Below, piece by piece: positions 17,460-26,123 of a stretch of DNA of 64,000 bases. The stretch's first letter is position 1. Every line of letters begins with the position of its first letter. Source of the DNA: Pseudomonadota bacterium (lineage in GTDB: Bacteria > Pseudomonadota > Alphaproteobacteria > Rhizobiales > Pleomorphomonadaceae); NCBI GenBank assembly GCA_023436885.1, contig JAEZHI010000034.1, positions 372,001-436,000 of the forward strand. Direction: 5' to 3'. The notes under the pieces were generated by a model that was not told the DNA's origin, did not search any database, and saw only the letters and a program-made list of their open reading frames with translations. A program made the position numbers and the translations under genes.

Positions 17460-18680
17460 TTAACGAGCCGGCGCATCCGGAGTTGCCGGAGAGATCAGTT
17501 CTTTCGACCCGGTAACCACCAGCGGAGCGTCATGCGCCGGCAGGCGCCGGGCACCGCCTCCCGCAGCTGTCAGGATGATCAGGCCGAGGATCGGAAAGAT
17601 CGACATCACCACATAGGTGTCTGAACCGAGCGTTGGCACCATCCGGCCGGCCAGCGCCGTACCGAGCGCCATGGCGAGACCGTTGAAAATGACAAAGGCG
17701 CCCTGCGCCGAGGCCGCGCGCTCGGTCGGCACCACCTCGCGCAGGAAACGCATCAGGCCGATATGGGCGAGTGCAAAAGAGCCGGCGTGCATCATCTGCA
17801 GCACTAGCGTCGGCAATAAAGGCAAGTCCAGCGAGAACAACAGCCAGCGAAAGCAGCCGATCACCGCGCCACCGGCCATTAGCTTCAGCGGCGATACAAC
17901 CCGGAACATCCGCCCGGCCTGAGAGAACAGGATGATTTCGGCAATGACGCCTACGGCCCAGAAGATGCCGATGGTGAAATCCGAAAAACCGTTGGCGCGC
18001 CACAGGATCGTGCCGAAGCTATAGAGCGCGGCATGCCCCGCCTGATTGACCGCGTGCCCCAGCAATACGGCCAGGAAAGCCGGTTTGCGCAGGACGGTCA
18101 GAGAAGCGGCTGACGAGTGCGTGGTGGCGGGCGGTGCCGGCGGAATGGCGACCGTCGACGACATGGCGATCGCAAAGCCGAACAGGATCAGAAGATAGAC
18201 CGCTGTCGAACCCGAATGCTCCATGGCAAAACCGCCGACGATATTGCCCAGGATGAAAGAAGCGGAGCCCCAAAGGCGCATCTTGCCGTACTCGCCGATG
18301 CCATGGCGGTCCATGATCATCGCGAAGGCATCGGCCAGTGGTCCGACGCAATAGGACAACACCAGGAGAATGGAGCCAACCGTCATCACAGAGACATCGC
18401 CGTGCGCAAAGCCGAACAGCACGGAGAACCCGAGTGTGAGCCCGATGAGGCCCCCCATTACATAGCGGCGGTCATTCGCGCGATCCGACAGGCCGCTGAC
18501 CACAGGCATGGTGAACATGCGCATGACCTGAGGCGTCGCCAGCACAAAGGCGATCTGTTCGCCACTCAGCCCCTTGACCTGCAGGAGAACGGGAAAGAAT
18601 GGAGTGAGCACCCCATTGACGAAGAAAGCGATGGCGTAGAACGCGCTCATCAAATAGGCGGGGGCAAATCGCCCAAGCAT
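17460..18680 (-). CDS. MFS transporter, HcaT/MFS_1_like (PPP) family
   Basis: A roughly 406-residue major facilitator with about 12 membrane helices. The N-terminal half (APAYLMSAFYAIAFFVNGVL, then KGLSGEQIAFVL) and the loop SDRANDRRYV are typical of the 3-phenylpropionate/LacY-like group. The substrate is unknown and nothing adjacent suggests aromatic acid use. The start is uncertain: ATG 18680 is given, TTG 18689 is possible, and neither has a good ribosome site. It is convergent with the epimerase gene. Confidence 0.8.
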   Translation of the reverse strand: MLGRFAPAYLMSAFYAIAFFVNGVLTPFFPVLLQVKGLSGEQIAFVLATPQVMRMFTMPVVSGLSDRANDRRYVMGGLIGLTLGFSVLFGFAHGDVSVMTVGSILLVLSYCVGPLADAFAMIMDRHGIGEYGKMRLWGSASFILGNIVGGFAMEHSGSTAVYLLILFGFAIAMSSTVAIPPAPPATTHSSAASLTVLRKPAFLAVLLGHAVNQAGHAALYSFGTILWRANGFSDFTIGIFWAVGVIAEIILFSQAGRMFRVVSPLKLMAGGAVIGCFRWLLFSLDLPLLPTLVLQMMHAGSFALAHIGLMRFLREVVPTERAASAQGAFVIFNGLAMALGTALAGRMVPTLGSDTYVVMSIFPILGLIILTAAGGGARRLPAHDAPLVVTGSKELISPATPDAPAR

Positions 18681-18832
18681 TCTTGTCAACGGAGCAACTC
18701 GGCATAAACTCGTTGTGAAGGATTCGCAGCGATGATGTCGGCTCGCCGACTTGAATCGCTTGCCTGTCTGCGGCTGGCGCTTTAGCTGTAGCTGTATCTT
18801 GGTTAGTCTACAAAGGGGTCTGCGGCGAAAAT

Positions 18833-20167
18833 ATGGAAAATTCGCAAACCCTCTCGCCGTTGCGCGAATCCGATTACGAAGCCATCGAGGCCGCCGTCAT
18901 GGAGACGGAAAAGGGCCGCTGGTTCCTTTTCGAATACGCCCGGCGCCACCGCTCGGCTGATACCGATGTGGTGATCGAAGCCATCGGGCGCCTTGAGCAC
19001 ATGCTGAAGCGTGAGCGCCGGCCCGATGCAGATCGCATTCGTCTCGATATCGGCGAAATGAAAGACGCCATCGAGCGCACCAAGCTGGAAATCGCCCAGA
19101 TCAAGAGCGACGGTCGTTCGCCGCTCAGTCGGTTCGACCGCGCATCCAACGAGCTCGACGCCATCGTCGAGCAGACGGAAGGCGCGACCTCCGAAATTCT
19201 GGGCTCCGCCGAGAAGATCCAGGAACTGGCCTGGACGATGCGCGAGGCCGGCGTCGACAACGACTTGTGCGACGAAATCGAGAACCTGACCACCAACATC
19301 TACATGGCCTGCTCGTTCCAGGACCTCACAGGGCAGCGGACGCAGAAAGTCGTGCAGGTGCTGCGCTATCTCGAAAATCGCATCAATGCGATGATCGACA
19401 TCTGGGGCATGGACGAGAGCGAGGTTCAGAACACGTCGGCCGACAAGCGCGTCGCCGTCAATGCCCACGACCATCGTCCGGATGCGCATCTGTTGAATGG
19501 CCCGGCCCTAGCGGGCGAAGGCATCGAGCAGAATCTCGTTGATGACCTTCTGGTAGAAGACTCCGAAGCCGACCAGGCTGCCCTTGATGCTGTAGCCCAT
19601 CATGCCATCGACGAGATGGACTTCGATCGCATCGAAGCCATGGCAGGCCTAGAGCACGAGGCGGCGCCCTCAATGGTTGGCGCCGATGGCCAGATCGACT
19701 TCGACGCCATCCCGACCGAAGAGGACGCTGGGGAAGATGCCGCGGCACTGGCCGACAGCATCGATTTCGACGCCATCGCGACTGAGGATGACGAACCTGC
19801 AAGCGCAGCGGACCTGGCCGATACGATCGAATTCGACCACATTGAATCGCTCGATGCCGTTCAGGACGAGGCCGGCATTTCGGCTGAGATTCCGGAAGTC
19901 GAAGAGTTTGCCTCGGCCGATAAGCCTTTGGAAGCTACAGCAGACGCCGCTGAGATGAACAGTGCCGCGGATGCTCTTGAGCCCGCTGAGGATGCGCAAG
20001 AAGCTGGTCATGACCCCACTGACGAGGCGCTCGCTATCGCCTCGGAGGCCGTGGACACCGCAATAGAAGCACTCAAGGAAGTCTCTGAGACGGTGCGTCA
20101 GGGCAAGGAAGTCGACGATCCCTTCGACCGGATGACCAAGGCCGAGCGGCAGGCACTCTTTTCCTAA
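18833..20167 (+). CDS. CheZ-family phosphatase with acidic repeat tail
   Basis: A 444-residue protein. The first 200 residues resemble CheZ, the phosphatase that removes phosphate from CheY: a long helical region ends in ACSFQDLTGQR, with the catalytic glutamine expected at Q163. Classical CheZ is about 214 residues; this one carries an extra 240-residue acidic tail. The tail contains four copies of [IM][DE]FDxI at 262-267, 288-293, 310-315 and 332-337, spaced 22-25 residues apart, and ends in DDPFDRMTKAERQALFS, a terminal motif that may act like the CheY-binding C-terminal helix of CheZ. The YjfB-like motility gene follows, supporting a chemotaxis or motility role. The target response regulator is unknown. 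Confidence 0.8.
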   Translation: MENSQTLSPLRESDYEAIEAAVMETEKGRWFLFEYARRHRSADTDVVIEAIGRLEHMLKRERRPDADRIRLDIGEMKDAIERTKLEIAQIKSDGRSPLSRFDRASNELDAIVEQTEGATSEILGSAEKIQELAWTMREAGVDNDLCDEIENLTTNIYMACSFQDLTGQRTQKVVQVLRYLENRINAMIDIWGMDESEVQNTSADKRVAVNAHDHRPDAHLLNGPALAGEGIEQNLVDDLLVEDSEADQAALDAVAHHAIDEMDFDRIEAMAGLEHEAAPSMVGADGQIDFDAIPTEEDAGEDAAALADSIDFDAIATEDDEPASAADLADTIEFDHIESLDAVQDEAGISAEIPEVEEFASADKPLEATADAAEMNSAADALEPAEDAQEAGHDPTDEALAIASEAVDTAIEALKEVSETVRQGKEVDDPFDRMTKAERQALFS

Positions 20168-20270
20168 TTCCTGTGCTGGACCACTTTTGGCGTCTCGTCG
20201 ATAACGTCTCGTCAATCTTTCAGGCGTCCAATCGCCGGACTGGAACTTTTAACCGACGCGAGTGGATGAA

Positions 20271-20459
20271 ATGGACGTTGCGGCCACCGTCACCAGCATG
20301 CTGCAGACCAACACAGGCAGCAAAATCAGCGACGCGGTGCTGAAGATGGCGCTGAAATCCGACCAATCGGCAGCCGACCTTCTGAGCAAGGCGGTCGAGT
20401 CCGCAGCGTCTGCCCAGCCGCCGGCCGGCATGGGAAACTATGTGGACATGAGCGTCTGA
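20271..20459 (+). CDS. Small putative motility protein (YjfB-like)
   Basis: A 62-residue protein resembling the YjfB motility family: it starts MDVAATVTSML, is a single amphipathic helical segment, and ends GNYVDMSV like the family's C-terminal NVD motif. I chose ATG 20271 rather than GTG 20262 because family members begin MD(I/V)A. It lies 103 bp after the CheZ-like gene and before a bidirectional terminator. Function in this family is not established. Confidence 0.65.
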   Translation: MDVAATVTSMLQTNTGSKISDAVLKMALKSDQSAADLLSKAVESAASAQPPAGMGNYVDMSV

Positions 20460-20501
20460 CGATAGCTTTTGCCCAGTTAGTGCAGCCCCATCAACAACAC
20501 A

Positions 20502-20539
20502 AAAGCCGCTGAGACAGCTGTCAAAGCGGCTTTGTTTTT
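20502..20539. terminator. Bidirectional terminator between motility and glycosyltransferase genes
   Basis: AAAGCCGCT at 20502-20510 and AGCGGCTTT at 20525-20533 form a 9-bp stem with a 14-base loop, followed by TTTGTTTTT. It serves the plus-strand motility gene and, read the other way, the convergent glycosyltransferase gene. Confidence 0.8.
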
Positions 20540-20555
20540 GGCCACGGCAACGAAA

Positions 20556-21602
20556 TCAAGCGGTCGCTGGCAAAAATGGCTCTTCAAGCGTCTCGCCGTT
20601 GGCGAGACGGATATTGTCAAGAAACTGCATTGCCGACCGACGCCAGCTGAATGATAGCGCAAGCTCTCGCGCCGCAGCCGGATCAATCTCCAAGGCACCA
20701 AGGCAGGCAGCCCTGAGATCCTCGTCGAGGATGCCGGCATCGCTGTCGCCCAGAATATCCAGAGGGCCCATCACGGGATAGGCTGCCACGGGCAAGCCGG
20801 ACGCCAAGGCTTCCAGAAGCACGTTGCCGAAGGTGTCTGTCCGCGAGGGGAATACAAAGATATCGGCCGAAGCATAGGCGCGTGCGAGTTCTTCGCCGAC
20901 CATCACGCCGGCAAAGTGGACGTTCGGGTATCGCCTTTCGAGGCTGGCCCGCTGCGGGCCATCGCCGACAATGACTTTGGATCCGGGCAGATCGAGCGAT
21001 AGAAAAGCATCGAGGTTCTTTTCCACCGCGACGCGACCGACATTGATAAAGATCGGGCGCGGCAGATCGAACATCCCCTTCTCTTCCGGTCGAGGACGGA
21101 AAAGATCGGCATCAATGCCCCTGCCCCAACGCATGAGGTTGCGAAAGCCGCGAGCCGACAATTCCGCAGCCAAGGTATCAGTCGCGACCATACAACCGGC
21201 GCCGCCGTTGTGAAAACGGCGAACCAGGGCGTAGAGCCAGGACTCGGGCACCGGTAGACGCGCGGCCACATACTCGGGGAAACGGGTATGGTAACTCGTG
21301 GTGTAAGGCATGCCATGACGCCGGCACCACTTGCGCGCCTTGAGGCCCAACGGCCCCTCGGTGGCAATGTGGACGTAGGAGGGCTGTCCACGTTCGATCT
21401 CGCGCGCCACCCGCCTGTATGTCGAGATGGCGACGCGGATCTCCGGATAGCTCGGAAGCGGCAGCGTCCGAAAGAGATCCGGGGTTACCATGGTGACCTC
21501 GGCCCCCATGGCAATCAGCTCGTCGTTTGTGCGCTCAATTGAGCGAACGACACCATTGACCTGCGGATGCCAGGCATCTGTAACGACCGTGATGCGGGTC
21601 AT
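20556..21602 (-). CDS. GT4-family glycosyltransferase, Agt-like (diacylglycerol glycosylation)
   Basis: A 348-residue GT-B glycosyltransferase. It has the N-terminal acceptor-side motif HPQVNGVVRS, a nucleotide-sugar region beginning NVGRVAVEKN and the C-terminal FPSRTDTFGNVLLEALASG, which carries the family's final acidic pair. Its gene overlaps the upstream metallophosphoesterase by ATGA, the same pairing as plcP-agt in alphaproteobacteria, where Agt-type enzymes glycosylate the diacylglycerol released from phospholipids during phosphate starvation. A general alpha-mannosyltransferase role is the main alternative; similar GT4 enzymes are often labelled so. Confidence 0.75.
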   Translation of the reverse strand: MTRITVVTDAWHPQVNGVVRSIERTNDELIAMGAEVTMVTPDLFRTLPLPSYPEIRVAISTYRRVAREIERGQPSYVHIATEGPLGLKARKWCRRHGMPYTTSYHTRFPEYVAARLPVPESWLYALVRRFHNGGAGCMVATDTLAAELSARGFRNLMRWGRGIDADLFRPRPEEKGMFDLPRPIFINVGRVAVEKNLDAFLSLDLPGSKVIVGDGPQRASLERRYPNVHFAGVMVGEELARAYASADIFVFPSRTDTFGNVLLEALASGLPVAAYPVMGPLDILGDSDAGILDEDLRAACLGALEIDPAAARELALSFSWRRSAMQFLDNIRLANGETLEEPFLPATA

Positions 21603-22402
21603 TCTGCTGCCTCTGCGTGCGGCAGCATCAGTGGCTCCCGACGCTCGTGCTCAAGGCGAGTCCAGCGGATGATCTCAAGGCTACCGTCGTGGTTCTCGGC
21701 GATCGCCGTACAGCTCTCCACCCAGTCGCCAGTATTGACGTAGGCAATGCCATTCATGTCGCGCATGGCGGCATGGTGGATGTGACCGCAGATCACGCCG
21801 TCCGCACCGACGCGCCGCGCCTCGTAGGCAAGCGCATCCTCGAAGGCACCTATGAAATTGACGGCGTTCTTGACCTTGAGCTTGGCCCAGGCAGAAAGCG
21901 ACCAGTAGGGAAGCCCGATGGACCGACGGAGCTTGTTGACCCAGGTGTTGGTCCAGAGCGCCATCTCGTAAGCCCAGTCGCCAAGATAAGCGAGCCAACG
22001 GGCATGCCGCACAACCACGTCAAACTGATCCCCATGGATCACCAGGAAGCGGCGGCCATCGGCAGCCTCGTGGATGCAGCGATCCATCACCTCCACGCCA
22101 CCGAAGTGCGTGCCGAGATAATCGCGCAGAAACTCGTCGTGATTGCCGGGGATGTAGACGACGCGGGCGCCCTTGCGCGCCTTGCGCAACAGCTTCTGCA
22201 CGACGTCGTTGTGACTCTGCGTCCAGAACCAGGAGCGACGCATCCGCCAGCCGTCGACAACATCGCCGACGAGGTAGATCGTCTCCGCCTCGTGCACGCG
22301 CATGAAATCAAGCAGTAGATCAGCCTGACAATCGCGTGTGCCGAGATGAATATCGGATAAGAATAGCGCTCTGAGGCTGCGAGTAGTATTAGCGTCCGTC
22401 AT
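21599..22402 (-). CDS. PlcP/LpxH-like metallophosphoesterase
   Basis: A 267-residue calcineurin-like phosphoesterase. The dimetal motifs are intact: SDIHLG (D17, H19), GDVVDGW (D47, D50), PGNHDE (86-90), IHGDQFD (H123) and ICGHIHH near the C-terminus. Databases often name such proteins UDP-2,3-diacylglucosamine hydrolase, but LpxH is shorter and not paired with a glycosyltransferase. The length and the agt neighbour match PlcP, the phospholipase C that Sinorhizobium makes under phosphate limitation to turn phosphatidylcholine into diacylglycerol. A possible Pho box lies about 90-105 bp upstream. The PlcP assignment is inference from context and similarity. Confidence 0.75.
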   Translation of the reverse strand: MTDANTTRSLRALFLSDIHLGTRDCQADLLLDFMRVHEAETIYLVGDVVDGWRMRRSWFWTQSHNDVVQKLLRKARKGARVVYIPGNHDEFLRDYLGTHFGGVEVMDRCIHEAADGRRFLVIHGDQFDVVVRHARWLAYLGDWAYEMALWTNTWVNKLRRSIGLPYWSLSAWAKLKVKNAVNFIGAFEDALAYEARRVGADGVICGHIHHAAMRDMNGIAYVNTGDWVESCTAIAENHDGSLEIIRWTRLEHERREPLMLPHAEAAE

Positions 22403-22489
22403 GGCACAAAAAGATGCTCATCGCATCTTCTCCGAGGCGGGAATCGATGGCAACTTGCCGATCCCGACACCTCCTTTTGTCCCGACTGC

Positions 22490-22507
22490 TTCTCAGTTTT
22501 ATGACAA
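22490..22507 (-). promoter_or_regulatory. Candidate Pho box upstream of plcP-like gene
   Basis: On the minus strand the 18-mer TTGTCATAAAACTGAGAA fits the PhoB box layout of two 7-mers around a 4-bp AT spacer. The first half, TTGTCAT, is a full match to the CTGTCAT/TTGTCAT consensus, while the second, CTGAGAA, keeps only CTG and the A before the last base. It lies 88-105 bp before the ATG. Confidence 0.4.
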
Positions 22508-22640
22508 AGACATTTTTTTGCCTGAAAGTCTGGGTCGGGAGAACCACCGAACACTCACAAAAACGGACAGAGCCGCCTAAAAACATCATGGGGGCGGCGT
22601 ATCTGCCATCCCCTTAGAGCGCCGTTCCGAGTTGAAATTG

Positions 22641-22672
22641 AAACGGCCCGGCGAAGAAACGCCGAGCCGCTT
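22641..22672 (-). terminator. Hairpin terminator after pgl
   Basis: Read on the minus strand, AAGCGGCTCGGCG and CGCCGGGCCGTTT pair over 13 positions (two of them G-T) around a TTTCTT loop. The T-tract after it is short, so it is an imperfect intrinsic terminator 25 bp past the pgl stop. Confidence 0.65.
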
Positions 22673-22697
22673 TGCAGTCAAGACCTGCCGGAGTCTC

Positions 22698-23390
22698 TTA
22701 GGGGCACCAAAGAACCTTGACCAGCTTCTCGGACTTCAGGAGGCTGCGCACCGGCATCTCCATCACGTCATCGCCGGCCACCGCCTTCTCGAAGACTGCG
22801 CGCTTATCGGCGCCTTCGATATGCAGCAGGATCTCGTCGGAGGCGAGAAGCAGCGGCAACGTCAGGGTAATCCGCGGCTCACCGGCCCCCTCGGCGTTCA
22901 TCGCCATCACCTGCGCCTTGCAATCCGGCGAGTTGGCTGCAGCAAGGTTGTCGCCGCCCGGATAGAAGGACGCGGTGTGACCATCGTCCCCCATGCCGAG
23001 CACCACGGCGGCAAAGGGAAGCGGCAGATCGGCAATCGCTTTCCCTACTTCTGCGACCGCGTCCTCGGGTCGCGGTACCGGCCGATAGAGCGGAACAAAC
23101 TCGATGTTGCTGAGCGGCCCTTTCAGGAGATGGCGGCGCGCGAGGCCGGCATTGGAGCGATCGCTCGTCTCAGGCACCCAACGTTCGTCAACCAGCGTCA
23201 CGATAACGTCGTTCCAGGGCATGCGGTAGCGAGACATCGCCTCAAGAAAGCGAACAGGCGTCTTGCCCCCGGACAATGCCAAAGCCGCCTTGCCATGCAA
23301 CCGAATGGCATGGGCAAGCGCACCTGCGACCTCGACGGTCAACGCATCGGCAAGCGCAGCACCGTTTTCAAACTCCTGAAACTCGTACAT
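22698..23390 (-). CDS. pgl: 6-phosphogluconolactonase
   Basis: A 230-residue lactonase of the NagB/Pgl (DevB) family that hydrolyses 6-phosphogluconolactone in the pentose phosphate and Entner-Doudoroff routes. It has the sugar-phosphate loop ALALSGGKTPVRFLEAMS, the motif TLVDERWVPETSDRSNAGLA and the catalytic GMGDDGHTASFYPG. GGAGG lies six bases before the ATG at 23390. It sits 243 bp downstream of pgi on the same strand, but zwf and edd are not nearby, unlike the usual zwf-pgl-edd order. Confidence 0.95.
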   Translation of the reverse strand: MYEFQEFENGAALADALTVEVAGALAHAIRLHGKAALALSGGKTPVRFLEAMSRYRMPWNDVIVTLVDERWVPETSDRSNAGLARRHLLKGPLSNIEFVPLYRPVPRPEDAVAEVGKAIADLPLPFAAVVLGMGDDGHTASFYPGGDNLAAANSPDCKAQVMAMNAEGAGEPRITLTLPLLLASDEILLHIEGADKRAVFEKAVAGDDVMEMPVRSLLKSEKLVKVLWCP

Positions 23391-23492
23391 CCGTTCCTCC
23401 AGATCGGCGATCCCTTGGCGCTGCCGGCTTTTGTCGGCTAACGACTATTGATCGGTGCATCGGACGATGCCGTGCAGCCAGTTTCCCCTGAG

Positions 23493-23532
23493 GTGTAAAT
23501 ATACACAATCGGCCGGCGTTGGCACCGGCCGA
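23493..23532. promoter_or_regulatory. Palindrome and hairpin between pgi and pgl
   Basis: GTGTA-AATA-TACAC at 23493-23506 is a short AT-rich dyad upstream of pgl, of the kind bound by dimeric repressors. Right beside it TCGGCCGG (23509-23516) and CCGGCCGA (23525-23532) form an 8-bp stem that could end pgi transcription. Neither is tied to a known regulator. Confidence 0.35.
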
Positions 23533-23633
23533 CTTTCGCAATCCCTATCAAAGCGTGCAGACCAGCCATCCCAGTGGAAAACCTGCACGGGAATGATCGA
23601 CGACGAAAATCATCGCCAATCATATCCGAGGGG

Positions 23634-25277
23634 TTACTTCTTCTGAAGCGCCTTGATGGCGGCAACGAGACCCTTGGTCGATACGTCCTGGCTCGCAGCC
23701 GGCTCGGCCTCGCCCTTGAGCACCGGCAGCAGGCGATTGGCGAGTTCCTTGCCGAGCTCGACGCCCCACTGATCGTAGGAGTTGACACCCCAGATGGTGC
23801 CCTGCACGAACACCTTGTGCTCGTAAATGGCGATCAGACGGCCAAGCGTCCTGGGATCGAGCGTCTTGTAGAGGATCGTGTTGGTCGGGCGATTGCCCGG
23901 GAAGGCCTTGTGAGGGGCCAAGGCGGCGATGTCGGCATCCGACTTGCCGGCCTTCTTGAGCTCGGCGGCAGCCTCATCGGCCGTCTTGCCCAGCATGAGC
24001 GCCTCGGTTTGGGCCAACACGTTGGAAAGCAGCTTGGCATGGTGATCACCAACCTGCTCATGTGGAACTGCGGCGGCCAGGAAGTCGGCGGGAATGACGT
24101 CCGTACCCTGATGGATCAACTGGTAGAACGCATGCTGGCCGTTGGTACCAGGCTCACCCCAGACGATAGGACCGGAAGCGCGCGGCACCGGTGTGCCGTC
24201 GGTGCGAACGCCCTTGCCGTTCGATTCCATGTCGAGCTGCTGGAGATAGGCGGCGAAGCGCGAAAGACGCTGATCGTAAGGCAGCACGGCATGGGTCGAG
24301 AAGCCCCAGACGTTACGATACCAAACGCCGAGCACACCGAGGATCACCGGAATGTTCTTCTCGAGCGGCGCGGTGCGGAAGTGGTTGTCCACTTCATGGG
24401 CGCCGGAGAGGAACGCCACGAAGTTGTCGAAGCCGACGGCGATGGCAACCGGCAGGCCGATGGCCGACCACACCGAATAACGGCCGCCGACCCAGTCCCA
24501 GAAGCCAAAGGCGCGCTTAACGTCCATGCCGAAGGCGGCGACCTTGTCGAGCGCCGTCGAGACCGCACAGAAGTGATCGCCAACAGCCGCTTCGCCGAGA
24601 TGCTTCTTGATCCAGTCGCGGGCGGTGCCGGCGTTGGTCATGGTCTCGGAGGTGGTGAAGGTCTTCGACGCGATGACGAACAGCGTCGTCTTCGGATCGA
24701 GTTCGGCCAGCGTATCGGAGATATGGGCGCCGTCGACGTTGGAGACGTAGTGCAGGCGCGGACCGTTGCCCCAATAAGGCGACAGCGCAATCGTCGCCAT
24801 GGCCGGACCGAGATCCGAACCACCGATGCCGATGTTGACGACATCGGTGAACTTGGCGCCGGTCGACGAGGCGATCTTGCCGGAGCGAACGCCCTCGGCA
24901 AAATCCTTGATACGGCCAAGTACCTCGTTGACGTCGGGCATGACGTCCTTGCCATCAACGATGACCGGGGTATTCGAGCGGTTGCGCAGCGCCGTATGCA
25001 GCACCGAGCGCTTCTCGGTGGTGTTGATGACGGCGCCAGCGAACATGGCATCACGGCGTTCGGCCACGCCGGCTGCCTTGGCGAGCTCGATCAACAGGGA
25101 GAAGGCGTCCGCGTCGATACGGTTCTTCGAGAAGTCGAGCAGCAGATCATCGAGGTGCACACTGAAACGGTCGAAACGACCGGCGTCTTCGGCAAACAGC
25201 TTGCGCATCGGGCGATCGGCCAACTCGGCCTTCTTGGCTTCCAGACGCTTGAAGATAGGATCCAGCTCCGCGACCAT
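23634..25277 (-). CDS. pgi: Glucose-6-phosphate isomerase
   Basis: A 547-residue phosphoglucose isomerase interconverting glucose-6-phosphate and fructose-6-phosphate. The family signatures are present: FTDVVNIGIGGSDLGPAMA, the region AISKTFTTSETMTN-type (here IASKTFTTSETMTN), GRYSVWSAIGLP and the C-terminal NSYDQWGVELGK. Full length for the long bacterial class. I chose ATG 25277, with GGGAG upstream; an upstream in-frame start at 25424 would add 49 unrelated residues. It lies upstream of pgl, so the two may be co-expressed. Confidence 0.97.
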   Translation of the reverse strand: MVAELDPIFKRLEAKKAELADRPMRKLFAEDAGRFDRFSVHLDDLLLDFSKNRIDADAFSLLIELAKAAGVAERRDAMFAGAVINTTEKRSVLHTALRNRSNTPVIVDGKDVMPDVNEVLGRIKDFAEGVRSGKIASSTGAKFTDVVNIGIGGSDLGPAMATIALSPYWGNGPRLHYVSNVDGAHISDTLAELDPKTTLFVIASKTFTTSETMTNAGTARDWIKKHLGEAAVGDHFCAVSTALDKVAAFGMDVKRAFGFWDWVGGRYSVWSAIGLPVAIAVGFDNFVAFLSGAHEVDNHFRTAPLEKNIPVILGVLGVWYRNVWGFSTHAVLPYDQRLSRFAAYLQQLDMESNGKGVRTDGTPVPRASGPIVWGEPGTNGQHAFYQLIHQGTDVIPADFLAAAVPHEQVGDHHAKLLSNVLAQTEALMLGKTADEAAAELKKAGKSDADIAALAPHKAFPGNRPTNTILYKTLDPRTLGRLIAIYEHKVFVQGTIWGVNSYDQWGVELGKELANRLLPVLKGEAEPAASQDVSTKGLVAAIKALQKK

Positions 25278-25451
25278 GTTCACGCACTCCCATGCTGGGC
25301 GTTGCCCGTTTGTATTCCACCAATTGGCCCGGGATATTACGGAGAGGACGGGAGCAAGGCTAGTACCTTCGTCTAGGTTTGATTGCGAATTCAGCGCGAA
25401 GGCCCGGACAATTTGACGTGACAAGCCGCTGAAATCGCGCAGCGAAAGCCA

Positions 25452-26042
25452 CTAACCGTTCAGAAGTTCAGCGACAGGAACGACAACGGCATGCCGGTCT
25501 GCGAGAGCTGCGAGCTCAGCCCGCTGCAGATCGGCCGCCGCAACGATTCCCCCTGAAAATGGCAGGTCGCGCGTGGCGGTGGCATCGGACGCCACGGTCG
25601 GCAGCATCCCGAGATCGAGCGCAGCCCGAGCGGTCGAGGAAACGCAGTTGTGCGTCATGAAGCCTGCGATGATCAGTTCGCCGCCAGTGTCTCCAAGCTC
25701 TGCGAGCAACGTGGTGTCGGAAAAGCCGTTCGGGCGCGTCTTAGCGACGATGACTTCGCCTGCCCTAGGCGCAAGCCGATCGATGATGGCGCCTCCCCAT
25801 CCATCGAGATCGAACAATCTGCCGGCCACCCCGCGTTGCACGACGTGAATGACCTTGGAACCTCGCGCTCTCGCCGCATCGAGCAGTTGGCCGGTCGCTT
25901 CGACGGCAGCCTCGATGTTGGAAAGAGCCAGGGGACCGGCAAGATAATCGTTCTGGCAATCGATCAGCACCAGCGACACAGCGCCGAGACGAGCGGGTTT
26001 GGCAACGCGACCGAAAAGTTCGTGGAGTGTGGCCGGCATCAT
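25452..26042 (-). CDS. Isochorismatase-family cysteine hydrolase
   Basis: A 196-residue hydrolase of the isochorismatase/nicotinamidase fold. The catalytic triad is visible as Asp in LIDCQNDY, Lys in AKTRPNGF and Cys in FMTHNCVSSTARAA. The TRPNGF and HNCVSST forms are closest to general cysteine hydrolases rather than nicotinamidase (no D-x-H-x-H metal motif). Substrate unknown. The ATG at 26042 follows AAAGGGA; a second ATG comes directly after it. It is divergent from a LysR gene across 81 bp, which probably regulates it. Confidence 0.82.
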   Translation of the reverse strand: MMPATLHELFGRVAKPARLGAVSLVLIDCQNDYLAGPLALSNIEAAVEATGQLLDAARARGSKVIHVVQRGVAGRLFDLDGWGGAIIDRLAPRAGEVIVAKTRPNGFSDTTLLAELGDTGGELIIAGFMTHNCVSSTARAALDLGMLPTVASDATATRDLPFSGGIVAAADLQRAELAALADRHAVVVPVAELLNG

Positions 26043-26123
26043 GTTTCCCTTTCTGTTGACCTGCACGTGAGAATAGGCTCTGCATCAACACGGGGAATCT
26101 GCGATTTTCGGGAGAAAACCTGC

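Noticed and set aside
23574..25376. 600-residue plus-strand open frame antisense to pgi
   Set aside because: pgi is unmistakable on the minus strand with its motifs, ribosome site and full length; the antisense frame is a compositional shadow.
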